The notes under the pieces: generated by a model | The model's input: only the letters and a program-made list of their open reading frames with translations | Told to the model about the DNA's origin: nothing | Database searches by the model: none | Shown: positions 1 to 6,107 of the stretch, in pieces | How the letters are laid out: the number at the start of each line of letters is the position of its first letter | Position numbering within the stretch: the first letter of the stretch is position 1 | Position numbers and translations under genes: made by a program | From: JAYQPD01 sp046050105 | GTDB lineage: Bacteria; Patescibacteriota; Minisyncoccia; Phycocordibacterales; UBA918 | Length of the DNA stretch: 6,334 nt | NCBI GenBank assembly: GCA_046050105.1 | Contig: JBJOQE010000039.1 | Location: forward strand, 1-6,334 | Reading direction: 5' to 3'

Positions 1-626
1 TACGAAAAGCCAAGAGCCGAAAGTTTTTCTGCGATAGTGTTGAAGAGTGCTTGTCCCTCGTAGAGGGTAAAGAATGATGTCTCGACAACAATCACCGATG
101 CCTTCGCAAGTGTGTCGTTTCCTCCTTGTATCACTTTATCTTCAAATCCCTGCACATCTATTTTAACGAGTATGGGCGCTTGTAAGGCAAGCGTTGCACT
201 CACGTCATCCAGTCGTTTTATCTCTATCTGCTCTGTGGTGTTTTTGGCACTCTTCGGATACAGCACTTTATGCAGTGACGCCATGGTAAGCAATGACGAG
301 CTGGGGTTGAAAGAGCTTTTTTGTATCACCCCGGTCTCATTTTTTGCTCCCAGCGCATAGTGCAGTGGTGTGAGCTTCTTGTCATACGTAGCAAGTACTG
401 AAAGTTTGGCGAAGCACTCTGCAAGCGGTTCGAACGAATATATATGCGCATCTGGAAAGCGTGTGCGCATATCAGTTGCAGCCTGGCCGTCATTTGCACC
501 AATATCAAGAATGGTTTTGATACCAAGGGGCTGTACCACTGTTTCGTAGAATGGTCGATGATATCGCAGGTCGTAACCAAAATAGTTTAATATTTTCTTC
601 GCACGTAAACCAAGAGCTAAATGCAT
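1..626 (-). CDS. FkbM-family SAM-dependent methyltransferase, C-terminus cut by window edge
   Basis: Only the first 208 residues are in the window; the frame is still open at base 1. The visible part carries the FkbM fold: a short N-terminal stretch ending in GYDLRYHRP (18-26), SAM-binding motif I DIGANDGQ (41-48), the acidic-loop motif SFEP (64-67), the S-S-S-L-L segment (109-113) common in FkbM proteins of glycan clusters, the KIDVQGFE strand (155-162) and VVETSF (180-185). The family, named after the FK506 31-O-methyltransferase, transfers a methyl group from SAM to hydroxyls, in glycan clusters usually of sugars; the acceptor here cannot be read. The ATG at 626-624 is chosen because it lies 4 nt after the dehydrogenase stop and gives a normal FkbM N-terminus. 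There is no clear Shine-Dalgarno, so translation probably depends on coupling to the upstream gene. It is quite different from the other FkbM protein at 5308-6099. Family assignment is firm; substrate is unknown. Confidence 0.9.
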   Translation of the reverse strand, partial: MHLALGLRAKKILNYFGYDLRYHRPFYETVVQPLGIKTILDIGANDGQAATDMRTRFPDAHIYSFEPLAECFAKLSVLATYDKKLTPLHYALGAKNETGVIQKSSFNPSSSLLTMASLHKVLYPKSAKNTTEQIEIKRLDDVSATLALQAPILVKIDVQGFEDKVIQGGNDTLAKASVIVVETSFFTLYEGQALFNTIAEKLSALGFS

Positions 627-630
627 ATAT

Positions 631-1998
631 TTATCTGTTTTTGGTTGGCGTATCGGTACTTCGTGCGTACGTGTGGGGTCTGCCAGGGACAATATAATGC
701 ACGTGTGGAGGGAAGTCCGAAGTGGTAAACATGTTCCAGGGGTCATATATCACTTTGAGTTTTTTTGCTGTCGCGGTGAAGGCAGGGAGCGTCTTAAAGT
801 AGTCGTCAGGGTTTGATATAAACAATGCCTCAGACGCGTGTATGAGTCCTTTGAACGATGAAGCAAATACTGCCTGCGGGATGACTTTTCTCGCCTCACT
901 GTTACCGAGTGGTTCAAAGATGGTCACTTTAAACTTCTTTTTTATAAGGCCAAGCGCAATAGCCAGTGCCTGCGAACCTTCAGTCATAGTGGTGCGAGGT
1001 TTGTAGCTCACGCCAAGCACTCCCACATGCTGTATGTGATGCTTCCGTAAATGGTGATTAAATGATTTTACGATATGGACGGGCATACTATTGTTTGCAT
1101 GGTGTACAGCCCGAGCAATGGGTAGATCGACATTATAGCGGAGCGCAGCCTCAGCGAACGCTTCATTATCACGAGGGAAGCACGGGCCACCAAACCCGAG
1201 TCCCGATCTAAAATACTTAGCGCCAATACGGGCATCTTTTCCGAGAGCATCGGTAACACTTCGCACATCTGCATTTGGTATCTGCTCACAAAGCTGCCCA
1301 AGATAATTTGCAAAAGTAATTTTTGTGGTGATATAGGAGTTGAGCGCAATCTTCGCCACCTCCACGCTTTCAACGGTCATGCGCTCCGGTGTAATATGTG
1401 GATAGCGGATGGCAAAAAATGCACGAAGTGTCTCGTCTGAACGTGTATCATTGGCACCTAAAAAGAGGAAGTCTGGTTTCTCAAGATTATGGAGCACATC
1501 GCCAATGGCGATGAGGCTGGGGTTATAGGTGAAGCCAAAGTCAATCCCGCACTTCTTCCCGGATGCTTTTTCTAGTGTAGGAATGATAACGCGCGCAGAA
1601 TCACCAGGCAGCACAGTGCTCACGATTGAAACGAGGTGGTATTCTTTTTTTTCTCTGAGCGCTGCACCAATCTCTTTGCATACCGCCTCAATGTACGTAA
1701 GCGAGAAGGCTCCCCCCTTCTTGCTCGGCGTCGGCACAACAACAAAAGAAATGTCTGCGCTATTCACTGCATCGTGTATGTTTGTGGTTGCCGAAAGACG
1801 CGCTTTATTTTTTGTGATGTACGCTGCAAGCCGTGGCTCTACTACGGGAGGGAGGCCTTTATTTAGTGCAGCAACACTTTTGGCGTTGGTGTCGACACCA
1901 ATCACCTCAAAGCCCGCATCAGCGTAGAATGCGCTGTAACAAGAGCCCAGTTTACCAAGGCCGATAACCGCAATGTGACGAGTGGGTGAAGATTTCAT
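631..1998 (-). CDS. Nucleotide-sugar dehydrogenase, UDP-glucose 6-dehydrogenase family
   Basis: At 455 residues this is full length for the family. Members oxidise the C6 hydroxyl of a UDP-sugar to a carboxylate in two NAD-dependent steps, in the cytosol, giving for example UDP-glucuronate. The N-terminal Rossmann domain has GLGKLG (13-18). The STVLPG loop is at 127-132 and the central helix has KIALNSY (216-222), giving the conserved Lys216 and Asn220. The catalytic loop GFGGPCFPRDN (268-278) supplies nucleophile Cys273 and Asp277. The C-terminal domain has GVSYKPRT (329-336) followed by SQAL (342-345), typical of the subfamily with a SYKP..SQ signature rather than the classical KP..RESP form. 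Oddly, the motif normally read as NPEF(L/I) is NPSLIAIG (159-166), so the usual catalytic glutamate is Ser161. It starts 41 nt after the GT2 stop with no Shine-Dalgarno; the bases just before ATG are pyrimidine-rich. UDP-glucose is the likeliest substrate, but another UDP-hexose is possible. Confidence 0.93.
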   Translation of the reverse strand: MKSSPTRHIAVIGLGKLGSCYSAFYADAGFEVIGVDTNAKSVAALNKGLPPVVEPRLAAYITKNKARLSATTNIHDAVNSADISFVVVPTPSKKGGAFSLTYIEAVCKEIGAALREKKEYHLVSIVSTVLPGDSARVIIPTLEKASGKKCGIDFGFTYNPSLIAIGDVLHNLEKPDFLFLGANDTRSDETLRAFFAIRYPHITPERMTVESVEVAKIALNSYITTKITFANYLGQLCEQIPNADVRSVTDALGKDARIGAKYFRSGLGFGGPCFPRDNEAFAEAALRYNVDLPIARAVHHANNSMPVHIVKSFNHHLRKHHIQHVGVLGVSYKPRTTMTEGSQALAIALGLIKKKFKVTIFEPLGNSEARKVIPQAVFASSFKGLIHASEALFISNPDDYFKTLPAFTATAKKLKVIYDPWNMFTTSDFPPHVHYIVPGRPHTYARSTDTPTKNR

Positions 1999-2039
1999 GG
2001 GAGGTAAGCAATAGGTACTGCGTCACTATATTACGAGAA

Positions 2040-2966
2040 TTATCGCCTGGTGACAAACGTGCGTGCAGTCACGATTTTTGCGTGAGTATCTTCCATGGTG
2101 AGGTGTCGCAAATCGTGACGCGGATAGAGATAGGGATAGAGTCGTTCGAAGACATCGCGCCATGCGGCGGGTATCAGGTGTGCGAGGGGGAAGAATAAAA
2201 GGCGTGCGTGCCAGCCAGCAAGGGGGCGCCGCTTGCCCCGAAATGCCCACATAGTGTCGCGGCACCTCTTTGCGTTGACGCGACTGTCCTGACCGCTACG
2301 CTTTCTGAAATAGCTCACGCGTGTATCAACAGACCACAGACGCGCATGCTTCGCAAACTGTGTCCAGAGCCAATAATCACCCATACTTTTGGTACCCTGA
2401 GGGAAGGTACCAACCTTTTTCCGAAGCCAGGGTCGCCAAAAGACGGACTCTTGCTGTACGTGATAGGCCTCCATGCCGTAGACACCCCGTTCAATCCACT
2501 TTTGGTGATAGATATAATTTGCACCTTCTTGCAACACCTCACCACCTTCGCTAATGGTGCCGTCATACCCTTTCACAAAGTGAATATCTTGATGTTCAGT
2601 AAAGATGATGCGCATGGTCTCAAAGGCGCCCTGCGCATAGATATCATCTCCTGGCATCCACGCTTCGATATCACCAGTTGCGTGACTGAACCCAATATCG
2701 AGTGCGCGGTACATGCTCCCGCTTCCTTCAAGTTCAATAACTCGCATAGTGACCTTCTCGCAGGCAATAGGGAAAGTTCCACTTTCTACACGTCGCTGGT
2801 ACTCTTTTGCAATAGTTACCGTGTCGTCTGTTGAAGGATCAGTCACGACGATGTATTGAATGTGGAACGCGCCTTTTTGTGACAGGATACTTTCAATGGT
2901 CTGTGGAAGCCAAGGACCGACATTCCATGCAGGAGTGATGATGCTGAGCGTGAGAGGAGTATTCAT
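2040..2966 (-). CDS. Family 2 glycosyltransferase (GT-A fold)
   Basis: This 308-residue inverting glycosyltransferase would transfer a sugar from a nucleotide donor to a growing glycan at the cytoplasmic membrane face. The start is classic GT2: LSIITPAWN (7-15), then a helix (LPQTIESILSQ, 20-30). The nucleotide-binding strand IVVTDPSTDDT (39-49) is a variant of the usual VVDDGSTDGT, with TDP in place of DDG. The metal-binding DxD equivalent is PGDD (105-108), where many relatives have DSDD. QQESVFW (171-177) and GDYWLW (196-201) match the acceptor and catalytic-base region, with Asp197 the probable base; DTRVSYFR (214-221) follows. A short hydrophobic stretch (256-269, LLFFPLAHLIPAAW) may dip into the membrane, but there is no true transmembrane helix. 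It begins 6 nt after the GT4 stop and has no Shine-Dalgarno, which suggests translational coupling. Donor and acceptor cannot be deduced. Confidence 0.92.
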   Translation of the reverse strand: MNTPLTLSIITPAWNVGPWLPQTIESILSQKGAFHIQYIVVTDPSTDDTVTIAKEYQRRVESGTFPIACEKVTMRVIELEGSGSMYRALDIGFSHATGDIEAWMPGDDIYAQGAFETMRIIFTEHQDIHFVKGYDGTISEGGEVLQEGANYIYHQKWIERGVYGMEAYHVQQESVFWRPWLRKKVGTFPQGTKSMGDYWLWTQFAKHARLWSVDTRVSYFRKRSGQDSRVNAKRCRDTMWAFRGKRRPLAGWHARLLFFPLAHLIPAAWRDVFERLYPYLYPRHDLRHLTMEDTHAKIVTARTFVTRR

Positions 2967-2972
2967 AGGAAG

Positions 2973-4103
2973 TTACGGTGTACTTAAGGCAGTACTGATA
3001 CTGTTTTCGAACGCAATCTTAAATGTTTCTTTGGTGTGATGCGTTTGTGCATAGCGAGCAGCTTTTATACTTCGTTCTTTTCGTTCAACTTCAGGCATGG
3101 AACTACAGGCAACTAGTGTTTTCTTAATGGTGTCGAGACTACAGTCAGGAAGTGTTATGCCGAAGTCGTGGGTGTCGATACCACAGGCATCACTCACGAT
3201 GGGAATAAGACCTGCATGCATTCCACTTATAACTGCACCCGACTGTCCTTCGGCGCAAGAAGGTGAGACCAGAAACGCATTTCTCGCTCGAATCTGTTCA
3301 AACTTCTTACTCTGTAAGTCGATTACACCGTGACGTACGAACGACGGGGCGCCGAGCTCCGTTCTGTAGTGGTCCTCAAATGCCTTTTCGGTATGTTTCC
3401 CGCAGAGTTCCAATCGAAACGTAGGGAGTTGGTATAGCGCATCAATAAGCAGGTCGAGGCCTTTGTGTATGGGGCCTGCACCACCAATCCATACAAAACC
3501 CAAGCGCGATGCATCATCTCTTTCAACTGGTGCATGGGTGGTTACTGAGGAGGCAGGTATGTTGCACACCTTTGTCTTGATACCGGGCGTATATCCGCTC
3601 AGGGTGCGGGCATTTCCAAAATAGAGAAAGTAATCAGCAATCTCTTCGGATCGTGAAGGAGTCAGAAGACGTTCAGGCGGAAGTGTTGCTCCACGGCGAA
3701 CAGAAAAGTCATGGAGGCGTGCAAGCTCCGCGGTATTGTTTACTAGCCAGTGCGACGTGAGTGCGTAGGCTACTTTCTTGCAGTGAGACGGTACATACTT
3801 TGCGTAGCGCTCGAGGTTGCCGTCAGTATCTATCACCATGGCATAGGGCTTTCGAGGTATGAAGGTATGCTTTGCTGCATCGACAACGTCCACACTAAAG
3901 CCACGTGAGTGCAATATATCAACGATCATCCATGCTTCAGCATAGTTGGTGTGTGCCGTGAGCGAGCGGCCGTCATGTGCCAAAAATGGATGCGTAAAAT
4001 ACGACAATAGTACAGAGCCTCGCTCTTGCACCGGCGTCTTAAGTGTCACGACACCACCCTTGAGCGCAGCGCGTGTACGGTTGAATACTTCGTTTATGTG
4101 CAT
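2973..4103 (-). CDS. Family 4 glycosyltransferase (GT-B fold) with altered EX7E motif
   Basis: A 376-residue retaining glycosyltransferase of two Rossmann-like halves. The N-terminal acceptor half runs from about residue 30 (VLLSYFTHPF) and includes DTDGNLERYAKYVP (92-105), SHWLVNN (117-123), RRG..LPPERL (136-146) and an FGN segment (162-164). The C-terminal donor half opens with FVWIGGAGPIHKGLDLLI (203-220), with the basic Lys214 expected to contact donor phosphates. LCGK follows at 233-236, then SPSCAEGQSG (280-289). In most GT4 enzymes the motif here is E-x7-E; Glu285 is present but the second position is Ser293. The annotated ATG has no Shine-Dalgarno close by. A stronger one (GGAGG) lies upstream of an in-frame ATG eleven codons earlier, but an in-frame UAG intervenes. 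Residues before about 30 show no known motif, so the exact start is uncertain while the domain is intact. It heads a block with GT2, the dehydrogenase and FkbM. Donor sugar unknown. Confidence 0.9.
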   Translation of the reverse strand: MHINEVFNRTRAALKGGVVTLKTPVQERGSVLLSYFTHPFLAHDGRSLTAHTNYAEAWMIVDILHSRGFSVDVVDAAKHTFIPRKPYAMVIDTDGNLERYAKYVPSHCKKVAYALTSHWLVNNTAELARLHDFSVRRGATLPPERLLTPSRSEEIADYFLYFGNARTLSGYTPGIKTKVCNIPASSVTTHAPVERDDASRLGFVWIGGAGPIHKGLDLLIDALYQLPTFRLELCGKHTEKAFEDHYRTELGAPSFVRHGVIDLQSKKFEQIRARNAFLVSPSCAEGQSGAVISGMHAGLIPIVSDACGIDTHDFGITLPDCSLDTIKKTLVACSSMPEVERKERSIKAARYAQTHHTKETFKIAFENSISTALSTP

Positions 4104-4121
4104 GTCAATGCGTATAACACG

Positions 4122-4145
4122 CTACACCGTCTTCATGTTACCTCC
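4122..4145 (-). promoter_or_regulatory. Strong Shine-Dalgarno plus four-codon ORF (M-K-T-V-stop) just before GT4
   Basis: On the minus strand GGAGG (4145-4141) is followed after 4 nt by ATG (4136-4134), then AAG ACG GTG and TAG (4124-4122). Six further sense codons lead, in the same frame, to the GT4 ATG at 4103. It is the only convincing Shine-Dalgarno I saw in front of any start in the window. It may be a minimal leader ORF whose termination feeds re-initiation at GT4 18 nt later, or the original GT4 start interrupted by a nonsense codon. The sequence facts are certain; the function is not. Confidence 0.4.
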
Positions 4146-4150
4146 AGAGC

Positions 4151-4192
4151 GCATATATGTCTGGCGTGAGCTCGTAGTCTGCACATATATGC
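4151..4192. repeat. Pair of 10-bp inverted repeats containing CATATATG, 22-nt spacer
   Basis: GCATATATGT (4151-4160) and ACATATATGC (4183-4192) are perfect reverse complements. Because the core CATATATG is itself a palindrome, the two sites are also direct repeats 32 bp apart, about three helical turns. They could be operator sites on one face of the DNA or form a long-loop RNA hairpin ending a few nt before the Shine-Dalgarno at 4145-4141. The spacer carries the palindrome GAGCTC. Confidence 0.5.
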
Positions 4193-4264
4193 CGTTTATC
4201 TCGATATTTGTACACATAAAAGTTAGTGTGTGTATGGTACCACGGCGTATAAATATTACGGTGA

Positions 4265-4323
4265 GTGTTTTCGAACGAAACACAACACTGTATATGCAGT
4301 GTTTTAGAGCGCTCAGGCGCTCT
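4265..4323 (-). repeat. Three abutting stem-loops overlapping the 3' end of the epimerase gene
   Basis: In minus-strand order, the first is AGAGCGC-CTGA-GCGCTCT (4323-4306), a perfect 7-bp stem whose tetraloop contains the epimerase stop codon UGA. The second is AACACTG-CATATA-CAGTGTT (4303-4284), also 7 bp. The third is GTGTTTC-GTTC-GAAAACAC (4283-4265), 7 bp with one bulged A. The word AAAACACT occurs both before the second hairpin and at the end of the third, so CAGTGTT can pair with either copy. None is followed by a proper U-tract in this direction, so this is not a canonical intrinsic terminator. It could act as an attenuator or protect the 3' end of the upstream message. Confidence 0.5.
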
Positions 4324-5311
4324 TCTTTGCAAGCTGTGCATCTATCCACGCGTAGGTTGTTCTAATACCGTCACGAAGGGGACGAGAGGGTGCCCAGCCG
4401 AGTGTTTCCTGTATGAGTCGGTTATCGGAGTTTCTGCCACGCACGCCAATGGGGCCAGGAATGTGGTTAATCGTAAGTGGAGTATGGTTGCCACTCACCT
4501 CAATCGCCAGTGCTACAAGCTCATTAATGGAGACAAGCTCGTCAGAGCCAATATTCACCGGTCCAGAAAAATCTGACGAGTTCATAAGTTTCTCGATGCC
4601 CTCGAGACATTCATCAACATAAAGGAATGATCGGGTTTGATTGCCGTCTCCCCAAATCTCAATCGAGTCTCGTTTTGCGCGTCGCGCTTCGGCAACCTTG
4701 CGGCATATAGCAGCGGGAGCCTTCTCGCGTCCACCTACCCACGTACCTTCGGGGCCAAAGATATTGTGGAAGCGTGCGATGCGAATGTTTACGTTCTTGT
4801 TGCGAGCAAATGCGAGGAACATACGTTCGCTAAATATTTTCTCCCAACCGTACTCACTGTCTGGTGCTGCAGGGTATGCTGACTCCTCGCTGCACACGGG
4901 TTTCGCTTCGTCCATCTGATTGCGCTCTGGGTAGATGCATGCAGACGACGAGTAGAAGAGCATTTTTGCCCCAACCTGAGCAGCTTGGTGTGCAACGTTT
5001 AAGTTGATGAGCGCAGAGTTATGCATGATATCCGCATCGTTCTCGCCAGTGAACACAAAGCCAGCGCCACCCATGTCGGCTGCAAGTTGGTATACGCGGT
5101 CGAATGGTTGGTTTAATACTGAAGCAACAACGTGTGGGTCGCGAAGGTCACCAATGACGAACTCGTCTGCTTGGCTTTCCGCATATTCATGATGCTTTTG
5201 GTCGACACCTCTCACGAAGTATCCATCTCGTTTCAAGAACTTTACCAAGTGGCCGCCGATGAAGCCACCGGCACCGAGAACGAGAGCTTTTTTTTGTGAT
5301 GTGGTATTCAT
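4313..5311 (-). CDS. gme: GDP-mannose 3,5-epimerase-like SDR enzyme
   Basis: A 332-residue extended short-chain dehydrogenase/reductase that closely resembles GDP-mannose 3,5-epimerase, known best from plant vitamin C synthesis. That enzyme converts GDP-D-mannose to GDP-L-galactose and GDP-L-gulose through an NAD-dependent oxidation, double epimerisation and reduction. The NAD-binding motif is GAGGFIGG (13-20), followed by GDLRD (54-58) and the hallmark LAADMGG (76-82). SSACIYPE (122-129) holds Cys125; YGWEK (154-158) holds the SDR Tyr154 and Lys158. GREKAPAA (194-201) holds Lys197; these match the plant enzyme's Cys145, Tyr174, Lys178 and Lys217. GDGNQTRSF (221-229), NIGSDE (253-258) and GVRGRNSDN (289-297) match as well. 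The start overlaps the FkbM stop by 4 nt (ATGA), so the two are probably translationally coupled. No Shine-Dalgarno is seen. The stop lies in a hairpin loop. Family and active site are clear; activity on GDP-mannose is inferred. Confidence 0.9.
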   Translation of the reverse strand: MNTTSQKKALVLGAGGFIGGHLVKFLKRDGYFVRGVDQKHHEYAESQADEFVIGDLRDPHVVASVLNQPFDRVYQLAADMGGAGFVFTGENDADIMHNSALINLNVAHQAAQVGAKMLFYSSSACIYPERNQMDEAKPVCSEESAYPAAPDSEYGWEKIFSERMFLAFARNKNVNIRIARFHNIFGPEGTWVGGREKAPAAICRKVAEARRAKRDSIEIWGDGNQTRSFLYVDECLEGIEKLMNSSDFSGPVNIGSDELVSINELVALAIEVSGNHTPLTINHIPGPIGVRGRNSDNRLIQETLGWAPSRPLRDGIRTTYAWIDAQLAKKSA

Positions 5312-6099
5312 GATGTGTGGTGTGGTTTGAGGAAGACGTTATCGCGAAGCTGCGGAAGTGTTTCTTTTGAATAGGGGACAGTTTCACCACCTTCGATGAT
5401 GAGATGAATACTGTATCCCATTGCTTCGATCTGGGCAAAAAATGCTTCAACTCCATTGTGATGCTCCGCTATGATGCCTCGCGCAACTTCGATAACGGCA
5501 GGAATTGGCGCCTTCATGCCGCGGAGCACTTCAAGTTCAGCGCCTTCAACATCAATCTTCGCGAAGGTGAATGAGGTGGGGTAATCACGAAGAGGTAACA
5601 CCGGAATCGAAGCAGTAGGTTTTCCTCGCTTGTACATAAAGGAACCCATGGGGTCGCCGGGCCGCGCTGCGTAGAGGGTGAGGGTATCGTTTGTGGAAAA
5701 CACTCCCTTGTTCACGGTAGTAATATTTTTTATGTTTTGTGTAGCGCGGACAAGTCGCTCATGTGCCTTGGGGGATGGTTCAAAGGAAACTACCTGCCCC
5801 GTGTTTCCCACAAGCTTTGAAAAAAGAAGTGAGAAGTATCCGATATTTGCACCAATGTCAGCAATGACGTCGCCTTCTTTGAGATTTCGCTTGAAGAAGG
5901 CGACAGTCTCAGGTTCTGGCGCATGGAGCTTTTCATGCATATTCCAACCGTAGAGGGTTCCTACATCACTTGAAAGTCCAAAGGGGATAGGTACGTGAGT
6001 GATGTGGTCTGCGACACGGGTAAAGCCTGGGATATAGCGTATCACAGAGCGCCAGAGTGTCTGAAGAACTAATGTGACGATGTCGCTTGGGGAAGTCAT
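5308..6099 (-). CDS. FkbM-family SAM-dependent methyltransferase
   Basis: A complete 263-residue FkbM methyltransferase, normal in length. A moderately hydrophobic N-terminus (8-25) without a clear signal peptide precedes the catalytic domain. SAM motif I is DIGANIGYFS (81-90), followed by VVSFEPSP (103-110), where the Glu probably binds the SAM ribose. The KIDVEGAELEVLRG block (181-194) is the most diagnostic FkbM segment, and NVFLKP (254-259) is a typical C-terminal strand. It would place a methyl group on a hydroxyl, most likely of a sugar, given the neighbours. It starts 8 nt after the AsnB stop and overlaps the epimerase start by 4 nt, so it sits inside one transcription unit and its product may act with the epimerase's sugar. 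No Shine-Dalgarno precedes the ATG at 6099. The acceptor is unknown. It differs clearly from the other FkbM protein (DIGANIG versus DIGANDG), so recent duplication is unlikely. Confidence 0.93.
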   Translation of the reverse strand: MTSPSDIVTLVLQTLWRSVIRYIPGFTRVADHITHVPIPFGLSSDVGTLYGWNMHEKLHAPEPETVAFFKRNLKEGDVIADIGANIGYFSLLFSKLVGNTGQVVSFEPSPKAHERLVRATQNIKNITTVNKGVFSTNDTLTLYAARPGDPMGSFMYKRGKPTASIPVLPLRDYPTSFTFAKIDVEGAELEVLRGMKAPIPAVIEVARGIIAEHHNGVEAFFAQIEAMGYSIHLIIEGGETVPYSKETLPQLRDNVFLKPHHTS

Positions 6100-6107
6100 A
6101 ATGAATG

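Larger units (their letters stand above)
4104..4312 (-). promoter_or_regulatory. Intergenic leader region ahead of the GT4 operon half
   Basis: This is the only gap longer than 41 nt in the window, between the epimerase stop and the GT4 start, so it is the natural place for a promoter or leader of the downstream four genes. Reading along the minus strand it holds tandem stem-loops, an AT-rich stretch, two CATATATG copies and a strong Shine-Dalgarno with a mini-ORF. A TAATAT hexamer (4258-4253) resembles a -10 box, but no convincing -35 box sits 16-18 nt upstream, so I do not call a promoter. No RNA family is recognised. I see no protein-coding frame with a recognisable product on either strand. 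Confidence 0.45.

Noticed and set aside
1529..1927. Plus-strand open frame of 132 codons
   Set aside because: It is antisense to the dehydrogenase gene, with Ser/Ala-rich composition typical of a shadow frame.
1999..2007. Minus-strand TTACCTCC just before the dehydrogenase start, exact complement of GGAGGTAA at 4145-4138
   Set aside because: An 8-nt complement within a 6-kb window is expected by chance, and pairing over about 2 kb of translated message is implausible.
2208..2834. Plus-strand open frame of 208 codons
   Set aside because: It lies wholly antisense to the GT2 gene, whose product has clear family motifs, and its translation shows no recognisable domain.
4122..4124. Alternative genetic code (UAG or UGA as sense)
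   Set aside because: One in-frame TAG near a start is not enough. TGA clearly ends the FkbM (5308-5310) and epimerase (4313-4315) genes at family-typical lengths, and no gene body contains an internal stop.
4146..4152. AGAGCGC copy near the Shine-Dalgarno matching the hairpin arm at 4306-4312
   Set aside because: A 7-nt match in about 200 nt is close to chance expectation, so a long-range switch based on it is not supported.
4284..4323. Intrinsic terminator for the epimerase transcript
   Set aside because: Two stems are good, but on the minus strand the first is followed by AAAAC and the second by a broken T/G run, so the U-tract needed is missing. Read on the plus strand the GC-rich stem is followed by TCTTCTTTG, but no plus-strand gene exists to use it.
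4122..4349. Minus-strand frame of 75 codons ending in M-K-T-V
   Set aside because: It overlaps the epimerase end in another frame, shows no motif, and its upstream start has no ribosome binding site. Only the last ATG, after GGAGG, is of interest.
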